A DNA stretch of 64,000 bases from Falsirhodobacter algicola (GCF_018279165.1 NZ_CP047289.1:2053001-2117000), one strand, 5' to 3'. Shown: positions 16,833 to 27,228, counted from the first letter of the stretch. Translations and numbers: made by a program. The notes: generated from the sequence alone by a model not told the origin.

Positions 16833-18863
16833 TCAGTTCAGATCATCCGGGCGCGGCTCGGGGCGCCGGGTCTGTTCTGTTGGCGCGAAAGAGGGCTCCT
16901 CGTCAAGCTCTGCCCCGTCATCGTCGCCCTCGCCCTCGCCCTCGTCGTCGCCCGATCCGTCCACCTGATCGGCGGGATAGGACAGCATCTCCTCGTCGGG
17001 TTGGATCACCTGCTGGATCTGCTCCACGAGGTTCACGGCCTGAAGCGCGGGCGGCGCATTCGGATCGGGGGCGACGGCGGTAAGGCGGAACTCGATCCGG
17101 CGGTTGGCCTCGCGCCCCTCTTCGGTGCCGTTGTCGGCGATGGGGTTTTCCTCGCCATAGCCCACGGCCGTCATCCGATCGACCGGCACGCGGCGGCCCT
17201 GCAGGGCGATCATCACCGCCTCGGCGCGGGCTTGGCTCAGGGCTTGGTTGCCGCCCTCGCTGCCTTGGCTGTCGGTATAGCCGCCGATCTCGAACGAAAG
17301 ATTCGAGCAATCGAGGAGCACCTCGGCGATGCCGTCCACCGTGGCGCGGGCCCCCGGTTCCATATCCGCCGAACCGGGCGCGAAGGAGATCTTCTGGCGC
17401 TGCATCAGCGCGTCGATCCGCGCCACGCATTCCTGCGGCGCGGGCAGGGCGGCGGTGGGGTCCAGATCCTCGTCATAGGTGGCGATCACCTCGAACCCGC
17501 CATCGAGCTTGGCCGACAGCTGCCGGACCAGATCGTCCTGCAGGTATTTCGACCCGGTGACCCCTTCGATATGCAAAAGATCCGGGCGCAGCGTCATCTG
17601 GCCGGAGTTCATCTGGCCAAGGGCATCGAGCCCGGCGAGGATCCGCAGCGTCCAGCCATCGGGCACCGCATCGTCGATCAGCGGCTCTCCGTCCAATTGG
17701 GCCGCCCCGAACTGAGCCTCGGCAAAGGTGGTGACGGCGGATTTCGCCATCTCGTCGCCGACGCGGCCCGCGATATGGGCCTGTCCGTCCGTGCCGCGCG
17801 CGGCGGTGAATTCGACCGGCGTGTCTTGGGGTAGATCCGCCGGTGCGGGCGGGGTCGCCGTCAGCGAAAAGGCATCGGGCAAGGCGGCGCGCAGGCGGTC
17901 TGCGGCGGCGGCGAAGGCGTCGGCATCGGCACCCTTGGCCCCGGTGATCGAGGCATCCGTATCGCTGATCGCGACGCTGCCCGCCTCCAGCCCCGACAGC
18001 GCGGACAGCGCGGCCTCGGCCGCCTCGGTCCAGCGGGGGGATGGGGCGCCCAGCCCAAGGCGGCAATCGGTGCCGTCGATCCCGGCGGCGGTGGCCGCGG
18101 TCAAGATGCGCGCGCGGTCGGCCTCCTCCTCGGCGGAGCAGACCTCCATCCGGGTGCCGTCCGCATCCTTCACCGCCCGCAGCGCAAAGGGCGCAAGCAC
18201 CGGGCGCGGGGCCGAGATCTGCACATCCACGGCCACGTCATCGGGCGCAAGCCCGGCAAGTTTGGCATCCAGCGCGGCCTTCTGCTCGGCGCTGGTGGCG
18301 ATGGCCATGACCTCCACGCGGTCCGCCGCGACCGAGATCTTGGATTGGGGCAGCAGGCGCAGCGCCTCCAGCGCGAATTCCATCGCCGCGTCCCAATGTT
18401 CGGGCACGGGGTAATCGGCGCGTTCCAGCATGTCCGACAGATGGCCGCCCAGATCGGCGGCGGCATCGGTCAACGGTGCCTCGTCGGCCTTGGTCGGCAC
18501 CAGCCCGATCAGCGAGATGTCGGCATCGTTGCGCAGCATCCGCACGCCGAATTCCGGCGCATCCACCGCGCGGGCGGGCAGCACCGTCATGTCGTCGCGC
18601 AGGCGCGAGGCATCGACCGCGCCGCCCGCGACGTTCAGGGCGCGAAAACGCGTGGCCTCGTCGGGGGCGGTGCCGGTCAGATGCACCGATAGGCCGTCCG
18701 CCTCGGCATGGGCGAAGGTGATCCCCTCGGCCGTCAGGCGGGATTCGACGGCAGCTTCGGAGCGTGTCTCGATCGCGCCGGTCGCAAGGGTGGCCGCGCC
18801 CGCGGCCAGCGCCGCAGCACCGACGAAGGTGACGGGAAGGACGATCTTGCGGGACAGACGCAT
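16833..18863 (-). CDS. OmpA-family envelope protein
   Basis: A 676-residue exported protein. It has an N-terminal signal or anchor (residues 6-30, IVLPVTFVGAAALAAGAA) and a long alanine-rich periplasmic region with repeated BON-like strands. The C-terminal peptidoglycan-binding OmpA domain (about 490-605) shows FEIGGYTDSQGSEGG and VGYGEENPIADN followed by REANRRIEF. A strongly acidic tail (GSGDDEGEGEGDDDG) ends the protein. The start is ATG 18863, with AAGGA about eight bases upstream. It is probably a structural link between membrane and cell wall. Confidence 0.85.
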   Translation of the reverse strand: MRLSRKIVLPVTFVGAAALAAGAATLATGAIETRSEAAVESRLTAEGITFAHAEADGLSVHLTGTAPDEATRFRALNVAGGAVDASRLRDDMTVLPARAVDAPEFGVRMLRNDADISLIGLVPTKADEAPLTDAAADLGGHLSDMLERADYPVPEHWDAAMEFALEALRLLPQSKISVAADRVEVMAIATSAEQKAALDAKLAGLAPDDVAVDVQISAPRPVLAPFALRAVKDADGTRMEVCSAEEEADRARILTAATAAGIDGTDCRLGLGAPSPRWTEAAEAALSALSGLEAGSVAISDTDASITGAKGADADAFAAAADRLRAALPDAFSLTATPPAPADLPQDTPVEFTAARGTDGQAHIAGRVGDEMAKSAVTTFAEAQFGAAQLDGEPLIDDAVPDGWTLRILAGLDALGQMNSGQMTLRPDLLHIEGVTGSKYLQDDLVRQLSAKLDGGFEVIATYDEDLDPTAALPAPQECVARIDALMQRQKISFAPGSADMEPGARATVDGIAEVLLDCSNLSFEIGGYTDSQGSEGGNQALSQARAEAVMIALQGRRVPVDRMTAVGYGEENPIADNGTEEGREANRRIEFRLTAVAPDPNAPPALQAVNLVEQIQQVIQPDEEMLSYPADQVDGSGDDEGEGEGDDDGAELDEEPSFAPTEQTRRPEPRPDDLN

Positions 18864-18924
18864 CGGCGGAATCCTTGGAAGCGGCACTTCAGCGGGGCAT
18901 ACGCCGCGCGGCATGCCGCATCAA

Positions 18925-19854
18925 TTACACCAATGCCGCAGCGGCAAGAAACAGCGCAGGCAGCAAACCGCAATCACGATTGCTGCGGAACAGCGTGAGG
19001 CAGACCTCGGGGCGGTCGATTTCCAGCCGGCGCATCTGGCCGATCATATGCGCGGCGAAGGCGGCCGCCCCCAAGAGCGCGAGGATCAGCGCAGCGCCGG
19101 AGAGGCTGGCCACGGCGGCGGCGGCCATCAGCCCGGCGGCAAGGATCACGAAGGCCGTCAGCCACAGCGGCGTCGCCGTCCCGAACAGCCGCGCCGTGGA
19201 TTTCACGCCGATCAGGGCGTCATCCTCCTTGTCCTGATGGGCATAGATCGTGTCGTAGAACAGCGTCCACGCGATCCCGGACAGAAACAGCGCCAGCGTC
19301 GCCCCGCCGATGGCCGCGCCATGCGCCGCCCATGCGATCCAGACCCCCCAGTTGAACGCGATCCCCAGAAAGACCTGCGGCCACCATGTGAACCGCTTGG
19401 CGAAGGGATAGATCGCCACCGGCACCAGCGCCGCGAGCCCAAAGCCGATCGCCGTCCAGCCCAGCGTGAACAGGATCAGCGCCGAGACGGCGATCTGCGC
19501 CGCCATCCACCACAGCGCCTGCCGCACCGTCACCTGCCCCGACGGGATCGGGCGCGAGCGTGTGCGCGCCACGCCGCCGTCGATGTCCCGGTCGGTGATG
19601 TCGTTCCATGTGCAGCCCGCGCCGCGCATCAGCACCGCCCCGATGCTGCAACCGATCACGATCCAGAGATCGAACCACCGCGGCTCGGTCGCGGCGGCGG
19701 CCATGCCCACGCCCCACCAGCAGGGGATCAGCAGCAGCCATGTGCCGATGGGCCGGTCCGCCCGGCTGAGGCGCAGATAGGGCCGCCATGGGGCGGGCGC
19801 GCGGTGATCGACCCAGTTGCCGTTGACGGCATCGGCGACTTGTCCGTGGTTCAT
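18925..19854 (-). CDS. ubiA: 4-hydroxybenzoate polyprenyltransferase
   Basis: A 309-residue integral membrane prenyltransferase that joins the polyprenyl tail to 4-hydroxybenzoate in ubiquinone synthesis. Both Asp-rich motifs are intact: NDITDRDID (about residues 83-91) and YDTIYAHQDKEDD (about 200-212). Around them are eight to nine hydrophobic segments. Length and motif spacing fit UbiA. It is divergent from rsmE with 59 bases between starts. Confidence 0.93.
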   Translation of the reverse strand: MNHGQVADAVNGNWVDHRAPAPWRPYLRLSRADRPIGTWLLLIPCWWGVGMAAAATEPRWFDLWIVIGCSIGAVLMRGAGCTWNDITDRDIDGGVARTRSRPIPSGQVTVRQALWWMAAQIAVSALILFTLGWTAIGFGLAALVPVAIYPFAKRFTWWPQVFLGIAFNWGVWIAWAAHGAAIGGATLALFLSGIAWTLFYDTIYAHQDKEDDALIGVKSTARLFGTATPLWLTAFVILAAGLMAAAAVASLSGAALILALLGAAAFAAHMIGQMRRLEIDRPEVCLTLFRSNRDCGLLPALFLAAAALV

Positions 19855-19913
19855 GGGGCACCTCCTGATCCGGTTCTAGGCTATGGCGCGCCGAGGGCCA
19901 AGGCGCTAGACCC

Positions 19914-20642
19914 ATGGATATGAGCGAGATCAGACTGTTCGTGGAGATGCCGCTGGCGGCAGGGGCGGAAGTGGCGCTGACCGAGGCGCAGGCGCATTAC
20001 CTCTTTGGGGTGATGCGTCAGGCGGTGGGCGCGCCGGTGACGCTGTTCAACGGCCGCGACGGCGCGTGGCAGGCCGAGGTGGTGCGCGCGGCCAAACGCG
20101 GCGGCACGCTGGCCTGCCGGGAGCAGACGGCCCCGCTGCGCCTGCCGCCCGATCTTTGGCTGATCTTTGCGCCCATCAAGAAGGCCCGCACCGATTTCAT
20201 CGTGGAAAAGGCGGCCGAGATGGGCGCCGCCCGCATCCTGCCCGTCGCCACCCGTTTCACCAATTCCGAACGCATCCGGCAGGACCGTCTGCAGGCCCAT
20301 GCCGTCGAGGCCGCCGAGCAATGCGGCGGCACCTTCGTGCCCGAGGTGGCGGACCTCGCCCCGCTGGACCGCCTTCTGGCCGATTGGCCGCAGGACCGGC
20401 GCATCATGTGGTGCGACGAGACGCTGCTGAGCGCGCGGGCCGGCCTCGGTCAGGCGGGGCCCGGCCCATGGGCGATCCTGATCGGCCCCGAGGGCGGTTT
20501 TTCCGAGGCCGAGCAGGCCCGCCTGCGCGCCATGCCGCAGGTCACGCCGGTTAGCCTCGGGCCGCGCATCCTGCGCGCCGACACGGCGGCGGTGGCGGCG
20601 CTGACGCTCTGGCAGTCGGTCCTTGGTGACTGGACCACTTGA
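19914..20642 (+). CDS. rsmE: 16S rRNA (uracil-1498-N3)-methyltransferase
   Basis: A 242-residue SPOUT-class methyltransferase that methylates U1498 of 16S rRNA using S-adenosylmethionine. The N-terminal PUA-like part (QAHYLFGVMRQAVG) precedes the knot region. The latter has EKAAEMGAARILPV, the SAM-binding loop LIGPEGGFSEAEQ and the terminal LGPRILRADTAAVAAL. Two in-frame ATGs (19914, 19920) are both plausible and neither has a strong ribosome site. Confidence 0.93.
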   Translation: MDMSEIRLFVEMPLAAGAEVALTEAQAHYLFGVMRQAVGAPVTLFNGRDGAWQAEVVRAAKRGGTLACREQTAPLRLPPDLWLIFAPIKKARTDFIVEKAAEMGAARILPVATRFTNSERIRQDRLQAHAVEAAEQCGGTFVPEVADLAPLDRLLADWPQDRRIMWCDETLLSARAGLGQAGPGPWAILIGPEGGFSEAEQARLRAMPQVTPVSLGPRILRADTAAVAALTLWQSVLGDWTT

Positions 20643-20697
20643 CTTGACGGGGCCGAAGCGACAGGTCTGCTTTTCCTGAACGCGGATCGAGGCCAGA

Positions 20698-22020
20698 ATG
20701 TCCATTCCCCAGCAGGGCGGCGGCCCGATCGAAGACCACTCCCAGCTCGCCGCCTTGATGGAGGCCGGCTGCAAGCCCGCCGACCAATGGCGCATCGGCA
20801 CCGAGCATGAGAAGTTCGGATATACCGAGGATCTGCGGCCGCTGGGCTATGACGCGATCCGCACGCTCATGGAGGGGCTGACCCGCTTCGGCTGGACCCG
20901 CGTCGAGGAGGCCGGACAGCTGATCGGCCTGTCGCGCGGCGGGGCCAACATCTCGCTGGAACCGGGCGGTCAATTCGAACTCTCGGGTGCCCCCGTCGCC
21001 AGCATCCACGAAACGAAGGCCGAGATCGACGGCCATCTCGACGAGATCGCCGCCCTTGGCGGGCCGCGCTTCATGTCGATCGGAGCGGCGCCCGTCTGGA
21101 CGCATGCCGATATGCCGGTGATGCCGAAGGGCCGTTACCGGCTGATGACCGACTATATGGGCCGCGTCGGCACGCATGGCACGCAGATGATGTACCGCAC
21201 CAGCACGGTGCAGGTGAATCTCGACTTCGCCTCCGAGGCGGACATGACGCGCAAGATGCGCGTCGCGCTGGCGTTGCAGCCGGTGGCGACGGCGCTGTTC
21301 GCGTCCTCTCCCTTCTTCGAAGGGGCGCCGAACGGGCATCGCAGCTGGCGGTCGCGCATCTGGCGGGGCCTCGATGACAGCCGCACCGGAATGCTGCCCT
21401 TCGTCTTCGAGGACGGGATGGGCTTTGAGCGGTATGTGGACTGGGTGCTCGATGTGCCGATGTACTTCGTCTATCGCGACGGGCGCTATATCGACGCGCT
21501 GGGCCAGTCCTTCCGCGATTTCCTGAAGGGGGAGCTTCCGGCCCTGCCGGGGGAACGTCCGACCCTGTCCGACTGGGCGGATCACATGACCACCGTCTTC
21601 CCCGAGGCGCGGGTGAAGAAATACATTGAGATGCGCGGCGCCGATGCCGGGGACCGGGCGCATCTGGCGGCGCTTCCGGCCTTCTGGGTCGGGCTGATGT
21701 ACGATGGCGGCGCGCTGGATGCAGCTTGGGATCTGGTGAAGCATCTCGACATGCCGACGCGCGAGGGGCTGCGGGTCGCGGCTTCGGTCGATGCGCTGCG
21801 CGGCGAGGCGGGGGGCGTGCGCCTGCACGATCTGGCGCGCGAGGCGCTGCGCCTGTCGCGGGCGGGGTTGGCCGCGCGCGGGCAGGGGGAGGAAGCCTTC
21901 CTCGACGTGCTGGAGGACAGCATCGCCACGGGGCGGGTGCCGGCGGACGATCTGCTCGCGGCCTATCACGGCCCTTGGGGGGGCGATCTGTCGCGGATCT
22001 ACGCGGCGACGACGCTCTAG
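20698..22020 (+). CDS. gshA: Glutamate-cysteine ligase (glutathione synthesis step 1)
   Basis: A 440-residue glutamate-cysteine ligase of the plant/alphaproteobacterial class. It makes gamma-glutamylcysteine from glutamate, cysteine and ATP. Landmarks are RIGTEHEKFGY, LSRGGANISLEPGGQFELSG, the catalytic MMYRTSTVQVNLDF and the late YIEMRGADAGD. It follows rsmE by 55 bases on the same strand and ends 7 bases before the convergent plsY stop. Confidence 0.93.
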   Translation: MSIPQQGGGPIEDHSQLAALMEAGCKPADQWRIGTEHEKFGYTEDLRPLGYDAIRTLMEGLTRFGWTRVEEAGQLIGLSRGGANISLEPGGQFELSGAPVASIHETKAEIDGHLDEIAALGGPRFMSIGAAPVWTHADMPVMPKGRYRLMTDYMGRVGTHGTQMMYRTSTVQVNLDFASEADMTRKMRVALALQPVATALFASSPFFEGAPNGHRSWRSRIWRGLDDSRTGMLPFVFEDGMGFERYVDWVLDVPMYFVYRDGRYIDALGQSFRDFLKGELPALPGERPTLSDWADHMTTVFPEARVKKYIEMRGADAGDRAHLAALPAFWVGLMYDGGALDAAWDLVKHLDMPTREGLRVAASVDALRGEAGGVRLHDLAREALRLSRAGLAARGQGEEAFLDVLEDSIATGRVPADDLLAAYHGPWGGDLSRIYAATTL

Positions 22021-22027
22021 GGCGTCG

Positions 22028-22633
22028 TCACTTCCGCCCGATCCGCGGCTCGGTCCCGGACAGAAGGCGGCGGATGTTGGCGTGATGGCGCAGCACGATC
22101 AGCAGGGCCATCACCGCGCAAAGCACGGCCACATGCCCATGCCCGGTCAGCGCCGCGATCAGCGGCGCGGCCAGTGCCGCCACCAGCGCCGCCAGCGACG
22201 AAATGCGGAACACCGCCGCCATCGCCAGCCATACGGCGCAGGCCAGCAGCCCCACCGGCCAAGCGAGGAACAGCAGCGTGCCGAAGAAGGTCGCAACCCC
22301 CTTGCCGCCCCGGAACCCCAGCCAGACCGGGAAGAGGTGCCCGAAGAACGCGCAGAGGCCGGCGATCTGGGCCGCATCCTCGCCGATCGCAAGCCGCGCG
22401 ATCAGCACGGCTATGCCGCCCTTCAGCGCATCGAGCAGCAAGGTCGCGAGCGCGGCAGGCTTGTTGCCGGTGCGCAGCACGTTGGTGGCCCCGATATTGC
22501 CCGAACCGATCTTGCGCAGATCGCCCAGACCCATCGCCCGTGTGATCACCACCCCGAACGGCACCGAGCCGAGGAGATAGCCGAGAAGGCCCGCAAGGAT
22601 CAGCAGCGCCGCCGCAGTGTCAAAGACCGGCAT
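22028..22633 (-). CDS. plsY: Acyl-phosphate:glycerol-3-phosphate acyltransferase
   Basis: A 201-residue integral membrane enzyme that starts phospholipid synthesis by moving an acyl group from acyl phosphate to glycerol-3-phosphate. The three PlsY motifs are visible: [23 protein letters not shown] and [17 protein letters not shown]. About five membrane segments surround them. The start is ATG 22633 with GAGGG upstream. Its first 14 bases overlap the pyrC' 3' end, so it is the last gene of the pyrB operon. Confidence 0.93.
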   Translation of the reverse strand: MPVFDTAAALLILAGLLGYLLGSVPFGVVITRAMGLGDLRKIGSGNIGATNVLRTGNKPAALATLLLDALKGGIAVLIARLAIGEDAAQIAGLCAFFGHLFPVWLGFRGGKGVATFFGTLLFLAWPVGLLACAVWLAMAAVFRISSLAALVAALAAPLIAALTGHGHVAVLCAVMALLIVLRHHANIRRLLSGTEPRIGRK

Positions 22634-23891
22634 CGAAGACCCTCTGCCCATCGACGAAGGTCGCGAGCACGCGCCCCTCCATCCGCTGCCCGTCGAAGGG
22701 CGTGTTCTTGGATTTCGACCGCAGCGCGAAGCGATCCAGCACGAAGGGCGCATCGGGATCGAACAGAACCAGATCCGCCGGCGCGCCCACCGAGAGCCGC
22801 CCCTGCGGCAGCCCGAGCCGCCGCGCCGGGTTCAGCGCCATCGCGCGGAACAGCTCCGGCAGGCTGAGATGCCCGCCATGATAGAGCCGCATCGCAGCAG
22901 GCAGCAGCGTCTCCAGCCCCACGGCGCCCGAGGCGGCATCCTCGAAGGGCAGGCGTTTGGATTCCTCGTCCTGCGGCGTGTGCATGGAGCAGATGATGTC
23001 GATCGTGCCCGCCGCCACCGCGTCGATCATGGCCATGCGGTCGTCTTCGGAGCGCAGCGGCGGCGTGACCTTGAAGAAGGTCCGGTAATCGCCGACATCC
23101 AACTCGTTCAGCGTCAGGTGGTGGATGGAGATGCCCGCCGTCACGTCCAGCCCGTTGCCCTTGGCCCGTTCCAGCGCCGGCAGCGTACGCGCCGAGGTGA
23201 TCTGATCGGCGTGATAGCGCAGACCCGTCATCTCCACGAGGGCCATGTCCCGGTCGAAGCCCATCCGTTCGGCCATGGGGTGCACATCGGGCAGCCCGCG
23301 CAACGAGGCGAATTTCCCCTTCGTCACGGCGGCCCCGCGCGACAGGCCCGGTTCCTGCGGATGGCCGATCACCAACGCGCCGAGGCTGCGGGCATAGGTG
23401 AAGGCGCGGTTCAGTACCTTGGTGTCGGTGCAGACCCGGTCCCCGTCGGTGAAGGCGACGGCCCCGGCATCCAGAAGAAAGCCGATCTCGGTCATCTCGC
23501 GCCCGGCGCGGCCCTTGGTCAGCGCGGCCATGTGGCGGATGCGCACGGGGCTCGTCTCGCGCGCGCGGCGGGTGACGAATTCCAGCATCTCCGGCGTGTC
23601 GAGGGCGGGGTCCGTATCGGGCCGCGCGATGATGGTGGTGACGCCGCCCGCCGCCGCCGCCAGCCCCGCCGACCGCACGCTTTCCTTGTGGCGCGCGCCC
23701 GGCTCGCCCACCTGCACGCCCAGATCGACGATGCCGGGGGCCAGAACCTTGCCGCCGCAATCGATGACTTCGGCGCCGTCCGGCGTGGGGCCGTCCCGCT
23801 CGGCGATACGGCCGTCGCGGATCAGGAGCGATCCGGCCGTTTCGGTCAGCGTTTCGGGATCGACAAGGCGGGCATTGGTGAAATGGATCAT
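22620..23891 (-). CDS. Dihydroorotase-like protein, probably catalytically inactive (PyrC')
   Basis: A 423-residue amidohydrolase-fold protein of the class I dihydroorotase family. The metal-binding H-x-H is lost: residues 56-62 read DLGVQVG where active enzymes have D-x-H-x-H-x-R. The catalytic Asp of the T-D-H-A-P motif is replaced (CSMHTPQ, residues 301-307). Some other landmarks remain ([30 protein letters not shown]). This matches the inactive pseudo-dihydroorotases that assemble with aspartate carbamoyltransferase in Pseudomonas. It lies one base after rmuC in the pyrB operon. The start is ATG 23891. Confidence 0.85.
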   Translation of the reverse strand: MIHFTNARLVDPETLTETAGSLLIRDGRIAERDGPTPDGAEVIDCGGKVLAPGIVDLGVQVGEPGARHKESVRSAGLAAAAGGVTTIIARPDTDPALDTPEMLEFVTRRARETSPVRIRHMAALTKGRAGREMTEIGFLLDAGAVAFTDGDRVCTDTKVLNRAFTYARSLGALVIGHPQEPGLSRGAAVTKGKFASLRGLPDVHPMAERMGFDRDMALVEMTGLRYHADQITSARTLPALERAKGNGLDVTAGISIHHLTLNELDVGDYRTFFKVTPPLRSEDDRMAMIDAVAAGTIDIICSMHTPQDEESKRLPFEDAASGAVGLETLLPAAMRLYHGGHLSLPELFRAMALNPARRLGLPQGRLSVGAPADLVLFDPDAPFVLDRFALRSKSKNTPFDGQRMEGRVLATFVDGQRVFDAGL

Positions 23892-23892
23892 G

Positions 23893-25368
23893 TCATTCGG
23901 CCGCATCTGTGCCCAGACGCAGCGCGTCATCCGGGGCGGGAAGGTCGTGATCGAACTCGGTTCGGAAGGTCTTGGAGGTCTTGGCCCCCAGCGTCTTCAG
24001 CGTTTCCAGCTGCGACAGGACGTTGCCGCGCCCGGTGGACAGCTTGCCCATCGCATCGCCATAGGCCGTCTGCGCCGCACCGAGGTTGCGGCCCACCTTC
24101 TCCATGTCGTCGACGAAGCCCGCCACCTTTTCATAGAGGCGGCCAGCGCGGTCGGCGATGGCCTCGGCGTTCTGGTTGCGCCGCTCGATCGTCCAGACGT
24201 TGGAAATGGTGCGCAGGGCCATCATCAGCGTCGTCGGCGTCGCGATCGTCACCGATTTCTCGAAGGCCATGGTCGTCAGATCGCCCATCTCGCGCAGCGC
24301 CTCCGACAGCGCGCCTTCGATCGGGATGAACATGACGACATAATCGACCGAGCCATTCTCCATCCGGTGATAGGCCTTGTCGTGCAGCGTCTGGATATGG
24401 GCCTTCAGCGCGCGGACATGGCGCAGGCGGGCGGCGGCGCATTCGGCCTCCGTCTCGCCGTTCACGCAAGTCTCGTAATCGATGAGCGACACCTTGGAAT
24501 CGATCACCAGCCGTTTGCCGTCGGGCATGTTCACCACGACATCGGGACGGAAGCGGTCGCCGTCCTCGTTCACGCGATGCTCTTGTACGAGATATTCCTC
24601 GCCCTTGCGCAGCCCCGACCGTTCCAGCAGCGATTCGAGGATCATCTCCCCCCATGCGCCCTGCTTCTGCTTGTCGCCCTTCAGCGCGCGGGTCAGGTTC
24701 ACGGCCTCGCGGCTGACCTCCTCGGAGCGGCGGGTCAGGGTCTCGATCTCGGTCTTCAGCGCGGCGCGATCCTTCAGGGCGCCGTCATGGACGTTGCGCA
24801 ACTCCTGCTGGAAATGCTCCACATGCTGCTTCAGCGGGGCGAGGGCGGCTTCGAGCCGCTGCTTGTTCTCCTCGCCGCTCAGCCGCAGGCTGTCGGCGGC
24901 CAGCTGCTTGAAGCGGTTCTCCATATCGGTGCGGACCTGCCCCAGAAGCTCGATCTTCTCGACGGCGGCAAGGCGCTGCTGCTCCAACTCGGTTTCGAGG
25001 CGGGAGATTTCGATCCCGGCATTGGTGCCCCGCTGGCGCGCCTCCTCGAGCGCCTCCAGCGCGGCGCGGTGGCGAAGGTCGATGTCGTTGGCGCGGCGGT
25101 CGGCCGATTTCAGATCGGCCTCCAGCGTGGCGATGCGCATCGCGGCCTCGCCCGCATCCTCGCGCATGGTGCCGACCAGACGGCGCTCGGCCGTCAATTG
25201 GGCGGCCAGTTCTTCGCGGGCGCGCAGGGCATTGTCGTGATCGGCCTGAAGCCGGGCGAGATCGCCCTGCAGCGCCTGCTGCCGCGCGGTGTCGGGGCGG
25301 CGCAGCGCCCAGCCGATCACCAGCCCCAGCACGAGGGCCGCGGCCACCAGAAGATACGTCTCGTTCAT
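23893..25368 (-). CDS. rmuC: RmuC-family protein
   Basis: A 491-residue protein of the RmuC family, linked to limiting recombination at short inverted repeats. One N-terminal membrane helix (residues 5-24) is followed by a coiled coil of about 180 residues, then the RmuC nuclease-like domain (about 195-440). That domain includes [19 protein letters not shown] and the PD-(D/E)XK-like stretch [21 protein letters not shown] split over two strands. The start overlaps the pyrB stop (ATGA). Its position between pyrB and pyrC' is unusual for its proposed role. Confidence 0.88.
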   Translation of the reverse strand: MNETYLLVAAALVLGLVIGWALRRPDTARQQALQGDLARLQADHDNALRAREELAAQLTAERRLVGTMREDAGEAAMRIATLEADLKSADRRANDIDLRHRAALEALEEARQRGTNAGIEISRLETELEQQRLAAVEKIELLGQVRTDMENRFKQLAADSLRLSGEENKQRLEAALAPLKQHVEHFQQELRNVHDGALKDRAALKTEIETLTRRSEEVSREAVNLTRALKGDKQKQGAWGEMILESLLERSGLRKGEEYLVQEHRVNEDGDRFRPDVVVNMPDGKRLVIDSKVSLIDYETCVNGETEAECAAARLRHVRALKAHIQTLHDKAYHRMENGSVDYVVMFIPIEGALSEALREMGDLTTMAFEKSVTIATPTTLMMALRTISNVWTIERRNQNAEAIADRAGRLYEKVAGFVDDMEKVGRNLGAAQTAYGDAMGKLSTGRGNVLSQLETLKTLGAKTSKTFRTEFDHDLPAPDDALRLGTDAAE

Positions 25369-26327
25369 GCCATCACCTCGGATGCCGCAGCACCCCGTTC
25401 GGCCCGCAGGTTCCGGGCCAGAAGATCCATGCAGGCCATGCGGACGGCCACGCCCATCTCCACCTGCTCCTGAATGACCGAGCGGTTGATGTCGTCGGCG
25501 ATGGTGCCGTCGATCTCCACCCCGCGATTCATCGGGCCGGGATGCATGACGATCGCATCCTCGGCCGCGAAGGCCAGCTTTTCGGCATCAAGGCCGTAGC
25601 GGTGGAAATACTCCCGCTCGGACGGGATGAAACCGCCATCCATCCGCTCCTTCTGCAGGCGCAGCATCATCACCACATCGGCGCCCTTCAGGCCCGCCTT
25701 CATATCGTCGAAGACCTCGCAGCCGAACTCGGCCACGCCCGAAGGCATCAGCGTCGGCGGGCCGACCAGTCGCACGCGGTTGTCCATCTTACCAAGCAGC
25801 AGCAGGTTCGAACGGGCGACGCGGCTGTGCTGGATGTCGCCGCAGATGGCGATGGTCAGCCGCTGGATGCGCCCCTTGGCGCGGCGGATCGTCAGCGCGT
25901 CCAGAAGCGCCTGCGTGGGATGTTCGTGCCGCCCGTCGCCCGCATTCAGAACGGCGCAGTTCACCTTCTCGGCCAGCAAGTTCACCGCGCCCGAGGCGTT
26001 GTGCCGGACCACCAGCAGATCGGGATGCATCGCGTTCAACGTCAGGGCGGTGTCGATCAGCGTCTCGCCCTTCTTCACCGAGGATTGGGCGACGGCCATG
26101 TTCATCACATCCGCGCCCAGCCGTTTGCCCGCCAGCTCGAAGCTGGCCTGCGTGCGGGTCGAGTTTTCGAAGAACATGTTGATCTGGGTCATCCCGGCCA
26201 ACGCGTCGGACTTCTTCACCGTGCGGCGGCTGAAATCGACATAGCGTTCGGCCAGATCGAGGATCGCGAGGATCTCGTCGGGGGCCAGATGCTCGATCCC
26301 CAGAAGGTGACGGGCGCGAAAACTCAT
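25365..26327 (-). CDS. pyrB: Aspartate carbamoyltransferase catalytic subunit
   Basis: A 320-residue catalytic subunit that condenses carbamoyl phosphate with aspartate in pyrimidine synthesis. The carbamoyl-phosphate loop [15 protein letters not shown] is present near residue 52. So are [34 protein letters not shown] and [11 protein letters not shown]. No regulatory pyrI is seen. It leads the operon pyrB-rmuC-pyrC'-plsY, consistent with a PyrB-PyrC' complex. The start is ATG 26327. Confidence 0.96.
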   Translation of the reverse strand: MSFRARHLLGIEHLAPDEILAILDLAERYVDFSRRTVKKSDALAGMTQINMFFENSTRTQASFELAGKRLGADVMNMAVAQSSVKKGETLIDTALTLNAMHPDLLVVRHNASGAVNLLAEKVNCAVLNAGDGRHEHPTQALLDALTIRRAKGRIQRLTIAICGDIQHSRVARSNLLLLGKMDNRVRLVGPPTLMPSGVAEFGCEVFDDMKAGLKGADVVMMLRLQKERMDGGFIPSEREYFHRYGLDAEKLAFAAEDAIVMHPGPMNRGVEIDGTIADDINRSVIQEQVEMGVAVRMACMDLLARNLRAERGAAASEVMA

Positions 26328-26430
26328 CGGCGGCTCCTTGCGATCGGGGGCATTGGGGGGCTTATAGGAAGCCCGAGGGATTCCGACAAGCCGCCTTGTT
26401 CCCGCACGGGGGGCGGACTAGGTTCCCGGC

Positions 26431-27228
26431 ATGACTCGGGATGCCTGCGATCTGGCCAGCGACTTGGATTGGGAAACCGCTGCGGCGATGCTCGCCTGGC
26501 AGTATGATCTGGGTGCGACCGAGGGCATCGGCGATGTCCCCCTCAACCGCTACGAGCTGGAGGCCGCGGCCCCGAAACCCGCGCCGTCCGCCGCCCATGC
26601 CCCACCCGCGGCCCCGCCCGCACCTGCCGCCGATCCCGCCGCCGAGGCGCGCGCCATCGCCGCCGCCGCCCCCGATCTGGCCGCGCTGCGCGATGCCATG
26701 GCCGGGTTCACGCTGTGTGAATTGAAGCGCGGGGCGCGCAACACCGTCTTTGCCGACGGGCGGGCCGGCGCGCGCGTCATGATCATCGGCGAGGCGCCGG
26801 GCCGGAACGAGGATATCGCGGGCAAGCCCTTCGTCGGGCAGGCGGGCCAATTCCTCGACCGGATGATGGCGGCGATCGGTCTGTCGCGGGATGCCGAGGA
26901 TGCGGCCCACGGTTTCTATGTCACGAATGTGCTGCCGTGGCGCCCGCCCTCCGACCGCGATCCGACGGCCGAGGAGGTGGCGCTGATGCTGCCCTTCCTC
27001 GAACGTCATGTCGCGTTGGCCCAGCCGGACCTGCTGGTCGTTCTTGGAAACACCGCCGCGCGGGCCGTTCTGGGGCAGGGCGGCATCACGCGGCTGCGCG
27101 GCACTTGGGGGCAGGGCTTCGGACGGCCCGTGATGCCGATGTGCCACCCCGCCCATCTGCTGCGCCATCCCCTCGCCAAGCGCGAGGCGTGGTCGGATCT
27201 TCTGCAAATCAAGTCGAGGTTGAGATGA
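26431..27228 (+). CDS. Uracil-DNA glycosylase, family 4-like without Fe-S cysteines
   Basis: A 265-residue uracil-DNA glycosylase that would remove uracil from DNA. Motif A is GEAPGRNED (120-128) with PFVGQAG (133-139), and motif B is HPAHLLR (239-245), as in family 4. Residues 45-75 are an Ala/Pro linker. Family 4 enzymes bind a 4Fe-4S cluster through four cysteines. Here only C96 is kept; the partner positions are F93, the PW at 169-170 and the LM near 185. It overlaps moaB as ATGA. Confidence 0.85.
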   Translation: MTRDACDLASDLDWETAAAMLAWQYDLGATEGIGDVPLNRYELEAAAPKPAPSAAHAPPAAPPAPAADPAAEARAIAAAAPDLAALRDAMAGFTLCELKRGARNTVFADGRAGARVMIIGEAPGRNEDIAGKPFVGQAGQFLDRMMAAIGLSRDAEDAAHGFYVTNVLPWRPPSDRDPTAEEVALMLPFLERHVALAQPDLLVVLGNTAARAVLGQGGITRLRGTWGQGFGRPVMPMCHPAHLLRHPLAKREAWSDLLQIKSRLR

